Part shown: positions 45,371 to 55,744 of the stretch, one piece after another
Numbering within the stretch: position 1 is the first letter of the stretch
Layout: each line of letters begins with the position of its first letter
Assembly: GCA_015178975.1 (NCBI GenBank)
Contig: WHVD01000007.1
Location: forward strand, 124,001 to 188,000
Length of the DNA: 64,000 nucleotides
Source of the DNA: Hysterangium stoloniferum
Lineage: Eukaryota; Basidiomycota; Agaricomycetes; Hysterangiales; Hysterangiaceae
Reading direction: 5' to 3'
Translations under genes and position numbers: made by a program
Notes under the pieces: generated by a model
What the model was told of the DNA's origin: nothing
Database searches by the model: none
Seen by the model: only the letters and a program-made list of their open reading frames with translations

Positions 45371-46129
45371 AATATATGTAACATGTGTATAGCATCAACG
45401 AGAAGCTGCCAAGAACACAAAGGAGGTAAGAAGTGCCTATATGCTCTCATTAATTCGCTCAAACTATGTGGCTTTAAGTTAATTAAAGAGTAATAGTACC
45501 ATTCTTCCTCTTGGTTCGGATAATGCCTACGTTCGTGGAGGTGAAGACCATATCCGGACTCTCCTGTGCACTCTGTGCCTATCGTGGCTTAAATGGCAAG
45601 TTGGCCATTTTCAGTAATGAAAAGCATGTGAAGTCGTCGACCCTGCAATAGATTACCCGATGCAGGATAAAAATGGAGGTTTGTTGGGAACATGTAAGCA
45701 AAAGCCAAGGTGGCTTATGTCTTTACAGCGTCTCACCAGTGTTGCATACTCCTTCCAGACCACCTATTACACTTAACCATTAGATCTCCACCCCCTCCCA
45801 TACGAGGATAGTGACAACAAGCTGTAATTGGTCTTGGTCTTCTTTTACTTTTACTAGTCGTCCTGTGACAACCGACGAGTACACTGGCAATGCAAAGCTA
45901 TCTTCAACCCTCGTATTCGTCCGGCCTCACGATCCTGACTTCTACGCAGGATGGGAAGCCGCGGCCGGCGCTCACCCCCACACAAGTGCACCACCTCACA
46001 TCTTCGTCCACCCCGCCCGTTTTCACTCAACCACGTTTAGCAGTAGTCACATCAATGGACACGTCGCAGGCCAAGTCACAATCAGTGCTACGCTCCTGCG
46101 GTTGCCAGGTTGAGTTGTAGTTATCTGTC
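45371..46129. other. Family A tail remnant, then unassigned sequence
   Basis: 45,380-45,530 resembles the minus-strand tail of family A ('agcatcaacgagaagctgcc'). 45,540-46,129 matches no other part of the window. A 100-codon plus ORF at 45,811-46,113 is His/Pro/Thr-rich and unrecognised. Confidence 0.3.
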
Positions 46130-47918
46130 TTCTACCCGCAGCCTGGACATCGATCGCTATGGAAGCCCTGATATGATTGGATTTTGTCATGGTTATGCTC
46201 CCTGTGTCCCTCGCTGGACCGGCACAGGTCATGATGCGAAAGCCATATATCGCACTAATTCTTTTAATATATTTACGAAGTGAATATATTTTAATGCTTT
46301 GAAGATGACTGGTTTGTGTGGATTAGTACATAATTACATGTATTATTACGTACAAGTCGAGACATTGACAGCTGGGTATCTAACTTGACGTGCCTGACCG
46401 GCAGTGTATATTTACATATTTGACAATTCAAGAGTGGCTCCTGGTTTTGTAGCGGAGCGAATTGACCAGGTGTGCCTTTACAGCTGATGACATTAGATAA
46501 TACGAGAGTCTAAATCGACCTATGACTCCGGGAAATAGAACAGGAATACCTTCCTACATGTGCGTTTGGTCGCCAGCGTGTGGCTGTCTCCACCACCTGG
46601 ACGGAGATGAGCGAGTGTCGACATTGAATTCATTAAGAAGTGGTCGGTACCATTTAGCCTGATGTAGTCGTTTAAATGTGTTATAGCTGTTAAGAACGAG
46701 ACTAAGCATGAAACACTCAACGATCGATTTTTCAATTGTCGCTGTACTCCCCTCGCGCGATGATTGTCTCATAACGATCCATAGGAGTACGGGATTGTAG
46801 AACCTTGCCGAGACCCATCCCGTCAGCCATAGTAAAGCTGTATAGAGTATAGTGGGTCATATAAATTAAGACAGACATAGGGACAAACAAGTACCACATA
46901 AGCACCCTTGCATATTGGTATTCGACAAGCATTCCAGTCATAAAACGTTCGGCGGATAGTTCAGATCCTGACGGGGTTCAGATTGGGTCTAATTATACCT
47001 AGTAACTTGACACCGACCTGATGCCTAACAATATTATAGAATACCTTCAAATATAATTAACATAGCTTTGGGTAATATCTCTGTCATCCCTTCCAAGACT
47101 TTCTTCCCTGTAAATACATATAATCCCCAGGAGTTCACTCATAGATACACGCCAAGTTATATAGTTTAATATGTACTGTGGGGTGCGCAAGTTCCCCACA
47201 ATGACGAGAACTCTGAATCACCAGGAAGCGTACAATGGTCGGTGAAAGATGGGACACGGTTGTCAGACGCGAGGAACGTATTCACCTGGATAATGACGAC
47301 TACATGTCTCACACTACTCCTTGTTTGCTGTAATGGAAAAGAAAAGCCATCTAGGTGCTCAAAGAGGTTCCATTTAAATACAAGAAACAACTTGGTCGAA
47401 TTGAAGACTCATCACTGCGATGGCTTTGCGCGCTGGGAGGAAGACGGCGATTTCCAGACGCTCCACCATATCGAGGGACAATCTATATTACGGGGACTTT
47501 CCTCCGTGAGCCGGGCAGATCAAATACCAATTTGCTCATCCATCCTCTTCTTCAGACATCACATGTCCTCGGTGCTTCTTCCTCTTCATATCCCTACCTC
47601 AATAATTACCCGACAAAAAGCAATGACACTTGTGGTGAAGAATAAGCAAGCCGCGGTCACAGCATATCGGTCATCACATGTGTGTCTCCAGGAAGGCTTG
47701 GTTATGTCTAATTTAGAACCGTTTGACATCAAGTCGTCATGGCATCGAAATTCCTCTCAATTCTCCTGTATAATTACGCATCAGTGATAAAGGAATTAAA
47801 GAAGGGGGCTGTACAAGGTACACGGACGGGGTTAGCCGGATTTCATAAAGCATTTCTCTCCGTTCGAAACCTTGACCCGATGGGGGAGCGCCTCGCTCCC
47901 ATGGGATCCTACTTGGCT
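46130..47918 (+). other. Block B copy 8, rearranged
   Basis: 46,130-46,460 is the B-upstream part (MIGFCHGYAP-like near 46,172 and a 'gacagctgggtatc' box). 46,461-47,180 has no match elsewhere. 47,185-47,787 is the B body in its longest open form: a 181-codon frame from 47,242 covering NVFTWIMTTTCLTLLLVCC, NLVELKTHHCDG, SADQIPI-like and NLEPFDIKSSW segments. After about 47,790 a reversed B piece follows (47,850-47,918) and is cut by the DIRS-like element. The hydrophobic stretch TCLTLLLVCC could be a membrane or signal segment, but this is unproven. Confidence 0.4.
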
Positions 47919-48166
47919 GACTAATTGGTGCCATCACCTATAGCTTGCAAACGAACCTTAATGTATGACGGGGGGGAGGAGGAGGATTGCCTGTCCGCTC
48001 ACCAGCAGACAAACAGCCCGAGTGTGAGATGGAGGAACATGCCACTTCCCACCTACCACACACAGTCGGCTTGTTCCTACCTCCATGCCGACTCCCCCAA
48101 ATAAATACATAACGGTGATAGCATAAGCAAAAGCAGTGAGATAAAAGAATGAGTTTAAAAACTACA

Positions 48167-49661
48167 TCACGGCAACATCGCAGTACGGAAAGTAGCCATG
48201 GCAGAGTGTAATGACTGTTGGTCCTGCAAGGAAACACCGACAAAGGAAGCGAGAATCTCGTCACAATGCCACCAATAAGCTAAAAAGGCGGAAGAAGTCC
48301 ATCGGCCTATTGACATTACAATAAAAGGGTCGACACCCATCAGAAGGAGATGAGTAGTGCCTCCAATGTGAAATGCATGACCCTTGCATAGGGGCAAACC
48401 AACGAGTGTTGTAATCCCGTCGTCAATTGGGATCACTGGCGGTCACACAAGTTGACAGGACCACGGTGTATTGTCCAGAGCAGAACAAGATACAGGCAAG
48501 TGCAGCGTACGGTAAGATCTAAGGTCCTGAAAACTTCCCGGCTACTTATACCGTAAAACGCGGTGATTATGTAATCACGTAAAACTAAAGGGTCTGTGCG
48601 TAAGACTGGGGGCACCAGGATTACAAGTGTCCATATTTCATAACAACGTTCCAAAAACCACGATTTGCACATTGGCGCGCGTAGCCAGTGGGAGTTTTCC
48701 ACGCAAAAAGGGGGGCATCAGGTGGAATGTCATTATTGACATGAAAATGTGCAAGGAGAGCACGGTAGGGACTAGTATCATCACCGGTATCGGTAATGTT
48801 AATATCATCGCCACGGCGAAGGTGAGTTTTGGACCATGGAATATGAAATTTCGCGAAAGCAATGTTTGTGGAAGTAACCCCCATAGAAAAAGGAACACTG
48901 CGAGAGACGTGAAAGATAGGGTCAAAATTCCCCATGGCCTTAATCGTGAGTTCACCAAGGCGACAGGAAGACCAGAATGCAACACATGCTACAGCGAACA
49001 CGGCAACATCAAATGAATCACGAAGATCTAAATGATGGGCCAGAGCCTGCACATATGCGATGGTCAGAGCTTCACGTTTGGGTAAGAAGGCGGAATCTGG
49101 AGCGAGACGTGTAATGCCTTTGATAGTTCGGGTTAACAAAGCACCACCCAACCAAGGGGCCCCATTGAGGATGTGCCAAAAGTGAATCCCTTGCAGCCAC
49201 GTTTTGACCGTACCACCCCCAACTAAGCCAGCCCCACAGGATGTAACAAAAAGGGAAAGGAGATCCTCAGAAGCTAGCATTCGGTCAGTCTCGGAGATGC
49301 CAGCATTATCACAAAAATTTGTGAAGCGAAGCAAACCTGCAGCATAGCCAGCGAGGGAATCATCTGTTAAGGATGACAACATGACTGAACGCCGCTGTGC
49401 AATCAAAGCTGTAGAAAAACATGTGGAGAGATGAGCATGATGTGTGATTGCAAAAGGTGTGAGCCATGTCAGAAACCGATCTTTGGCAAGGACATGTGGG
49501 CGAAGAATTGAAGGAGAGATAGTTGAGAAGGGATCAGTGGAATATCGGGGCCATCGAAAGTGAACAAGTGAGTGCAGCAAGGAGGGAGTGGCCCCAACTC
49601 CCTCCGTCTCAGATGTTGCAGCATGTGCACGCACACGTGCACCAGCAATGGAACTAGACAT
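48167..49661 (-). pseudogene. DIRS-type tyrosine recombinase, disrupted
   Basis: The ATG at 49,661 overlaps the RNase H stop (TATGTCTAG). The N-terminal SAM-like helical region is followed by the first catalytic Arg region (WSSCRLGELT, about residue 235). A solo LTR (48,410-48,625) cuts the frame at residue 346. The rest continues after the LTR in another frame and contains KGHAFHIGGTTHLLLMG and RWTSSAFLAYWWHCDEI, with the likely nucleophile Tyr. The usual HxxR motif reads HAFH, so the second catalytic Arg is His (CAC for CGC). The enzyme would normally integrate the circular DNA intermediate; this copy cannot encode an active one. Confidence 0.75.
48410..48625 (-). mobile_element. 216-bp solo LTR in recombinase ORF
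   Basis: TGTAATCCCG...GGATTACA is flanked by AGTGT at 48,405-48,409 and 48,626-48,630. Its complement matches 34,560-34,775 with one difference (CACAG for CACGG). It lies in the opposite orientation. Confidence 0.87.
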
Positions 49662-50132
49662 AAAGGAGGTAAGGGGCTAGCTCTGGTGGGAGCTGAAACT
49701 GAGGATGCAACCTCTCAACTTGCGAACCGAAAATGCCGTGGGAAATCGGGTCAGCCAAATTGTCAGTAGAGGGAACATAGAGAGGGGAGACAGTGTTATT
49801 CGCGGGGACAAGAGAAGCTGCCATACATCTGACAGAATCATTGTGTTGCAGATTGCGCGAACGACCCTGGTAGAAAGCCCCGATAACACCAGTGTTATCG
49901 CCATGAATAATAAAATCAGTGTTAGTGTAAGACAGGTGATCCAGCCAGTGGAGAGCGAGTTCCAGTGCAATGCATTCTGCCCAACCAATGTCCTGCCCAT
50001 GTGAAGCCCAACCCTCCTGCAAATGCCAGGCTGCCCATTTCGAGCCCACAATGAGACCAACACCCCAAGAAGTGGAAGCATCGACATAAATATGCAAGTC
50101 CAGAACCACACGAGGTAGGAGGGAACGTGTCA
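49654..50132 (-). pseudogene. DIRS-like RNase H domain
   Basis: After the LTR the Pol frame resumes with LTRSLLPRVVLDLHIY. The four RNase H acidic sites are visible: VDAST, AECIALELAL, HGDNTG and STDNLADP. This domain degrades the RNA template during reverse transcription. It ends at TAG 49,654-49,656 and overlaps the recombinase start by 8 nt. It is separated from RT only by the 478-bp insertion. Confidence 0.75.
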
Positions 50133-50137
50133 GGGCT

Positions 50138-50615
50138 TGTGAAGGGTATGCTTTTACCACAGTTTCATTGTGGTAAAACACTCCTTTTATTTTATTTATA
50201 TTTTACACATTTTATTCATATTTTTTTATCCTTTACGTATATTCATCAAATATTGCACCATTTTATTAGTTCCAAGCTCTGTGTATACTTGTGGGTGCAC
50301 TTGGAACCAAATAGAATTCAGACACACTTTAACCCAAGAACCACCACTCGTAAGACATAAACTAGGTCTACTACGAGTGGTGATCAGGGTAACGTGTCAG
50401 CTACTACATAGGTAGCGATATCTGAACTATCTAACACTTCTGGCCTCAAACTGTAACAGTCGAGGCCTCCACTCGAACCATCGCACTTGTTGACTCCTTC
50501 GTCATCTCGTGCTCCTTCTCTCACTTTCTCTTATATTGCACCGAATAGGTCAATATCCTTCCTTCCTACTCATTTCTTCGTATATAGAATGGTCAGAATC
50601 TAGCGACTCTTCACA
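50138..50615. mobile_element. 478-bp solo LTR between RT and RNase H
   Basis: The termini TGTGAAG and CTTCACA are perfect inverted 7-mers. The flanking duplications are GGGCT (50,133-50,137 and 50,616-50,620). It joins to Pol codons for HWWRDALTHPAL on one side and LTRSLLPR on the other, and creates a TGA in the RT frame. A 10-bp stem hairpin (TTTTACCACA / TGTGGTAAAA) lies at 50,153-50,179. Confidence 0.85.
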
Positions 50616-51330
50616 GGGCTGGATGTGTGAGCGCATCACGCCACCAGTGCAAATCAGCAATTAAAGACGGTGACACATGATGACGGGCAAAATTATTTGG
50701 AAAGCAAGAGATGAAGGAGGTCAATGTAACAAGATATGAGTGGCCAGTGGTGAAAATAAAGGTAAGATGCTGCAAGGAACTGTGGAGGGAAGTTGCCTGT
50801 GGTCGAGTAATTGTCATGTTAGTGGCCAGCAAAAACTGTTCAAGCTTCGCCTGATGCTTAAGGCATTTCTTCTCAGGGAGAGAAACTGTGCAGTGCTGCA
50901 AGTCCCACATGAAGCCAGCATAAGTCACAGTCGAAGCAAAATCCTGGCCTTTGGATTGGATATCATGGAAAGGGATACCCAGTGATTGGGTATAGGACAA
51001 AATATCAGCAAGTGAGTGCTGAAATACATAGGATATGCCATTTGGGTGGGATAAGGAGTGTGAGGGCTCCCTAAAAAGGGCGAAATCATCTACCCACTTT
51101 GCCATGAAGGCCAGAAAATAGCGCAGGAGCAGATCACAAGTGGCATCGGCAACCTTGCCCTGAATGCCCGTTGCAGAAGTGAGACCAAATGGTGTGCAAT
51201 GGTCAATATAAATAGCATTGTCAAACATGCATGCAATGTAACATTTGTGGGCGGGAAGAATAGGAGAGTTGCGAAAAGCATCCTTAACATCCAGGGCAGC
51301 GCCTTCTGTGCCTGGTGGACACGTAGAAAC
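50616..51330 (-). pseudogene. DIRS-like reverse transcriptase domain, 3' exon
   Basis: After the intron acceptor the frame reads VSTCPPGTEGAALDVKDAF (catalytic motif A Asp), TPFGLTSATGIQGKVADA (motif B) and AKWVDDFALF (motif C, VDD). The PPGT-x-A-A-x-D-V-x-x-AFR style is characteristic of DIRS-type RTs rather than Ty3 or copia RTs. The frame is open through HWWRDALTHPAL and then meets the solo LTR, which truncates it. Confidence 0.78.
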
Positions 51331-51619
51331 CTGAAACTTGTGAGTATAATGTATCACATGCAAGGGTAATGCCGCCATGAAGACCCAATGGCAACATCAA
51401 CGTGCCCATAGTGGCTCAACATCAACGTGCCCAGATAGGCTCAACATCAACGTGCCTATTGGCTCAACATCAATGTGCCCGCCCATATTGGCTCAACATC
51501 AACGTGCCCATATTGGCTCAACATCAACGTGCCCACATTGGCTCAACACCAACATAGCAATAACAGCTCCAATGAGAAAGTGTACAAATGAAGACAATGA
51601 GGAGATAAGAAGAGCTCAC
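51331..51619 (-). other. Spliceosomal intron (289 nt) within RT
   Basis: The donor GTGAGCTC (starting 51,619) follows AVAQY, and the acceptor ACTCACAAGTTTCAG (ending 51,331) precedes VSTCPPGTEG. Splicing is phase 0 and joins the two RT parts into one frame. A TACTCAC branch-like site lies 15 nt before the acceptor. Without splicing, stops in the intron end the upstream frame at 51,524. Confidence 0.7.
51405..51560 (+). repeat. Minisatellite, about six 21-29 bp units
   Basis: Units of the form GGCTCAACATCAACGTGCCC with short spacers repeat about six times within the RT intron. The units differ in spacer length and by point changes (CAATGTG, CACCAACATAGC). Confidence 0.85.
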
Positions 51620-52486
51620 ATATTGTGCAACTGCTGCCGCAGTGTACCACTTAGTAGGCCAATCAACTGCATTGATCCACGAGTTAGTTGAATAACCCGA
51701 AGAATCTTTCTTGCTAAGATGACGAATCATCCGCAAATTTGTTGACCCAGGCTTGGCCATCAGACCAAGGGGTGCAGTGCGAAAATGTCCACCAAAAATT
51801 GTATGTGCAACCTCAATCAAAAAAGGACCAGACATCCGGCCAAGGTGAATCTCCTCCTGCAAATGTTGCAAAAGAAATTGAGGATCCAAGCCAGCAGAAG
51901 GAAGATTAGGCGGAATAAAGGTGGATGTAAGGGGAGGGGGATTACCAATGGGTGAACCATGAATCATATCATAAATGAGAGTAGGGTAATGAGTGGACAA
52001 GCCTGCATCAAGCAAAGCTCTATGCCATGCGTCCGGCACATATGGCGTTGGTAACAGGCGTAAACAATTAGTTGTGGGGACAGGTCCGCGCAGGATGCGT
52101 GGTGTCACTGCAGAGAGAGCAAGTGTGGGATGGGTGCCCTGACCCCCGCTGCAGGCCCCACGGGCATTGTACCCGACACAGAGCTCCATGCCAGAACCCT
52201 GTCGCAGGAACCGACCTCCCTGCCACTCAGCAATGATGGGCCGGTCCAGATGAGAGGACCTGGTTGCACGACAGAAACATGCGAAATGCGAGTTGTGCGC
52301 TCCACAATGGATACAGGAACCCGTCGGCGCCTTTGCAGTGGATGCTGAGGCCTGAAAGGAATCACCACAATACGGATGGTATGTATTCCCCATGGTGCGG
52401 CGGGATATGTCAGAAAGGGTTGTATCACTACTCCGTGCAGCAGGTGCGGGCGATGCAGCATGCACATTACGCGGTACCACCTGCAA
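51620..52486 (-). pseudogene. DIRS-like zinc-knuckle / Pol N-terminal region
   Basis: This continues the Gag frame directly after one TAA. It holds CIHCGAHNSHFACFC, a zinc-knuckle-like Cys/His cluster, a linker with GMELCVGYNARGACSGG, and then the N-terminal fingers of RT (MIRHLSKKDSSGYSTN, DWPTKWYTAAAVAQY). It joins the RT exon through the 289-nt intron. The region normally binds nucleic acid and begins the polymerase. Confidence 0.65.
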
Positions 52487-53581
52487 TTAATCACCAGGCT
52501 GTGCAGGAAGGCCTTGGCGTGCACGCTGCCACTCGAAAGACAAAATGTAGAACATGTCAGAGGGATCAGGCACCATAGGTGACGTTGAATTCCACTGAAT
52601 ACGCAATGCTTTGTCCATCTCAAACCAGGCAGGAAACCACAATGCAAAGTCAGGATCTGCCTGCATTTTGTCACAATGTTTGTACCAACCTTGAGCGGCT
52701 GGCCTGTCACCACATGTATCTCGTATAATGGATAACCAATTGGCATATGCTTGTAAGAAATCCACAGCGGTAAGTGATGCCTCTGAAGGAAAAGAAGCGG
52801 TATCGAGGAAATATTCACCCGCCCCGTTCCCAACCGAGATTCTAGAATACTTAAGACCGACATTTCCACGAACCCGCTGCAAGGATCTTGTAGTCAACAT
52901 AGACAAAGGAATATATACCTTCTTGAAAGCCATATGTAAGATCTGGTTGGGAATGGATGCCGGATCTAATTCCAGCTTGTTATGCCGTATTTCATCGAAG
53001 TCGTAAATTGGGAGTGCTTTTGAATAATCCACAGTCCGATATTTACTAGATGTCGAAGAAGATGCATTAGTCAATGCTAACAACAAGTCAGGTCCGCCCT
53101 TGTTGATGGCAGCCATTAGAGGTGCGGTAATGCCTGCTGGTATGGGAAGCGAGGGGGGGAATCCGCCAACATCCCTGTTGTTAACCTGTTCTGACATATT
53201 CTGTAGTCCCACATCCTGCATGTCAGATACTAAGCTGCTCGACCCGACCCCCCTTTCAGGTGGGTCCTGCCCCATTTCTATACTCATACCCTTGTTGCCT
53301 GCTGTGGGCGTGACCACACTACGCAAAGCTCCTTCAGAAGGCACGGCCTCCAATGCCTCATCAGTGTCTACATCTGACCTTCCCTCTGCTCTCAGCGAGG
53401 GCCGGACCTTGTTTCGGACCCGTTTTTCATCGTTTGCTCTGACGATAGCGTCCCGCATTGCATTGAAAAGGCTTTCGACAGAATTGAAGTTCTCGGCAAC
53501 TGGTGCCTCCTCAATATTTGCAAGTCCAGTCCTTCCAGGCAGTGAAGGGGAACCTGCTCCTCCACTAGAGGTGTCGGCCAC
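52487..53581 (-). CDS. DIRS-like Gag-like protein
   Basis: A 364-codon ORF begins MADTSSGGAGSPSLP at 53,581. The N-terminal ~170 residues are low-complexity and polar. The C-terminal part (about 190-355) is helical with ASLTAVDFLQAYANWL, GWYKHCDKMQADPDFALWF and DMFYILSFEWQRARQG. Similar helical regions precede the zinc knuckle in DIRS-type Gags. It ends at TAA (52,487-52,489), and the next codons continue in the same frame into the zinc-knuckle region. The stop may be a mutation or a Gag/Pol boundary. Confidence 0.6.
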   Translation of the reverse strand: MADTSSGGAGSPSLPGRTGLANIEEAPVAENFNSVESLFNAMRDAIVRANDEKRVRNKVRPSLRAEGRSDVDTDEALEAVPSEGALRSVVTPTAGNKGMSIEMGQDPPERGVGSSSLVSDMQDVGLQNMSEQVNNRDVGGFPPSLPIPAGITAPLMAAINKGGPDLLLALTNASSSTSSKYRTVDYSKALPIYDFDEIRHNKLELDPASIPNQILHMAFKKVYIPLSMLTTRSLQRVRGNVGLKYSRISVGNGAGEYFLDTASFPSEASLTAVDFLQAYANWLSIIRDTCGDRPAAQGWYKHCDKMQADPDFALWFPAWFEMDKALRIQWNSTSPMVPDPSDMFYILSFEWQRARQGLPAQPGD

Positions 53582-53840
53582 CCGAGGTATAGCTGGAGGT
53601 GAACCTTGCCCCCTTACAGAGGGAGGTCTTCAATTCTTTCCCCGAGTCGAAGCTATGTATATATGCCAAAAACGAAGTATATACAGTTCAAACACGAACT
53701 GCCGATAGACCACTTTTAAAAGATTCTACTCGAGCAGACGAGTAGGTAGTATGTTGTCTGAAGTAGGTGCCTTGTTTCCACCTTAGTCAGCACCTTCTGA
53801 TCCCGAAGCTCTCCTTGTTTGCAGTGGGTTCAGTAAGTAT

Positions 53841-54330
53841 AAAACAGGCACAATTGGGAATATTCCAAAGAAGGTCAAATGAGCACCCGAAAGCACTTTT
53901 GAGAGCGCCTCATGATGGCCAATAAGGATATTGAACATATGTTGCGAATCCTAGATGACACTGACCGAGATAATCGTCGCCATGGATTAGTGAGTGATCA
54001 TTGCGGGTGGTCTTTGGTGTTCTTCAATGACTTGCTTCATGCTATCTTAACCGACATGCTGCTTTGCTTGAGACCTCCCAGTGGCATTCTATTTGAAATG
54101 ATTATCGGTGATAAATTGGATCTGATTATTGCGACTACTAGGGCCCATGAATATATGCAAGGTGAGTATAGCATCAACAAAAGCTGCCAAGCATTCAAAG
54201 ACAGTACAAAGTGGCTATATGCGCTCTTAAATCGGCTCAAACTATGTAACTTTAAAACTACTTCTAAATATTGCCAAAAGGCGAGTTACATCAAGAGTAA
54301 TACTACTATCCCTCCTCCTGGTTAGGATAA
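53841..54330 (+). other. Block B distal part, best open copy
   Basis: After the DIRS-like element, reversed B sequence (53,841-53,910) turns into plus-strand B. A 137-codon frame (53,912-54,325) reads MMANKDIEHMLRILDDTDRD, FFNDLLHAILTDMLLC, SGILFEMIIGDKLDLIIATT and HEYMQGEYSIN. Other copies have a stop in IEHRF*; here it is IEHMLRI, so this may be the closest to the ancestral coding frame. It is tail-to-tail with copy 17. Function is unknown. Confidence 0.4.
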
Positions 54331-54379
54331 ATTGTGTCAGTGTTATCAAAGAGAAGCCATGATATATCAGGCGGAATGG

Positions 54380-55740
54380 AGGTAACAAGTGCATTGGCAG
54401 GCCAGTCATCCCTCCAACACTGATTTGGAGTTTGAATTGGATGTTACGCACACGCCAGTGAAAGGTGTGGCGATGACACAAAGGAGGAGTGAGCCACCAG
54501 GTTTACTCCTTCAAAGTAGATACCAAGGCATTTATCGGTGATTGAGCCAAGTATTGCATAGCAATGTGGAAGAATACGAGTGAGAATGGCACTTATATCA
54601 AGGTTGCGGACTGTGGTACACGTGGATTCGATGTCAGAAGATGCAGGTATCAGCTTCAGAGTGACCTTGATTAGTTCCTCCCCTGAAAAGAGGAGCGATA
54701 AATTGTAATTCGTGTGTCAGAATCAGACTAGTAGGATATTTTAATGGGTGGATTTGAGATGATGCTGGAAGGCAACAATTTGTCAACATACCTTAGGAGG
54801 GGCTCGATGACCAAAGAAACCACATACAGCTGGTTGACCTGATCCGTGAGGAGTGTTCGGTCAGGGACTAAGGTTTTCAGAGCCAGGATATCATGCCACA
54901 ATGCATCAATTGTGTCCCTATCATTATGAAACGTCAAGGACGGTATATGGAGGTTTGCGTCGGCCACCATGACCTTCAATACATCTTCAGCAATATATAC
55001 AAACCAGGAAACTTGGTGCAAGCAAGAAACGAAAAGCTGTATAGGAGATTCATCCAAGGAAAATTGGTGTGGGGAATTTTGGCTGTAGTGGTTTTGGTGG
55101 GCAGGAAGGATGATGTGATGTCGTGACGCATGGTTGTAACCAGAATTCAATACAACACTCTGAGTGCAGTGCGCTCCTCTACAGACAGTTGACGGATGTG
55201 GTAGATGTTTTTCACAATATACACAAGTTCCTCAAAGAGGAAGGGATATAGATGGCTTGACAAATATCGTGCGATTTGTAGGATAAATGTCAAGGCAACA
55301 TCATCCACGTTGGTGTGTAGCGGTGATTTGATGACAGCATTGTAAAGTGATGATGTAATTCCAGTTGATCTTCGATCTACATCTGACCATCGAGCGCCGG
55401 GACACCAGTAGAAGGCCGAACCCAAATATGCCATAAGGTTGGCAGTGCGATCTTCGGTCCTCTGCTGTATACTCCTTGAATTCCAGAAAGACCCTAAGAC
55501 CTCCTACACCTGTTTTTGAATTCGACGCGGGTAAATGGGCCTAGAAAAACGTGGGTATTCTGAGTGTATTCAATGTTTGGCTGTGAGGTATGCCCACCTA
55601 AGTAAGTCGATGGTCTCTTGAATTACTATTCCGAGTCTTGGAAGAGTGAGATGCTTCTGGAGGAACTTGCTACAGCCCCTGTCGTCTCCATACACCATTC
55701 GCTTGTATATCATTAACTTTGCCATCAGTGTAGCTGTCTT
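54380..55740 (-). pseudogene. Family A copy 17, exons 2-5
   Basis: Minus-strand exon 2 fragment (about 55,740-55,600), exon 3 (about 55,545-55,140, CPGARWSDVDRRS), exon 4 (about 55,045-54,800, HQVSWFVYIAEDVLK) and exon 5 (about 54,692-54,450) are present. The intron 4 acceptor is a clear CTCCTCTTTTCAG here, the best evidence that this intron is real. Exon 3 has a stop near 55,147, and exon 5 is frame-broken. Exon 1 is missing. Confidence 0.5.
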
Positions 55741-55744
55741 GCAG

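Larger units (their letters stand above)
47919..53840 (-). mobile_element. DIRS-like tyrosine-recombinase retrotransposon
   Basis: On the minus strand the order is Gag-like ORF (53,581-52,487), zinc-knuckle/Pol N-terminus (to 51,620), RT (51,330-50,616), RNase H (50,132-49,654) and tyrosine recombinase (49,661-48,167). This is the DIRS order, with recombinase in place of a DDE integrase. The borders were set from the block B sequence that resumes on both sides ('gatcctacttg' left, 'ggaatattcc' right) and are approximate. Terminal repeats typical of DIRS, PAT or Ngaro were not resolved. Two nested solo LTRs, a stop in Gag and a recombinase substitution make this copy defective. Confidence 0.8.

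Noticed and set aside
45811..46113. 100-codon plus-strand ORF rich in His, Pro and Thr
   Set aside because: Two overlapping frames are equally open and neither resembles a known protein; left as unassigned.
49677..50111. Alternative 144-codon minus-strand ORF overlapping RNase H
   Set aside because: It is a shifted frame of the RNase H region, which carries the conserved acidic residues in the other frame.
51405..51560. CRISPR-like array of repeats
   Set aside because: Units are near-contiguous, with spacers of only a few bases, lie in an intron of a eukaryotic retrotransposon, and lack cas genes; it is a minisatellite.
47919..53840. Crypton or bacterial-type integrase element instead of DIRS
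   Set aside because: The recombinase is linked on the same strand to Gag, RT and RNase H, which cryptons lack.
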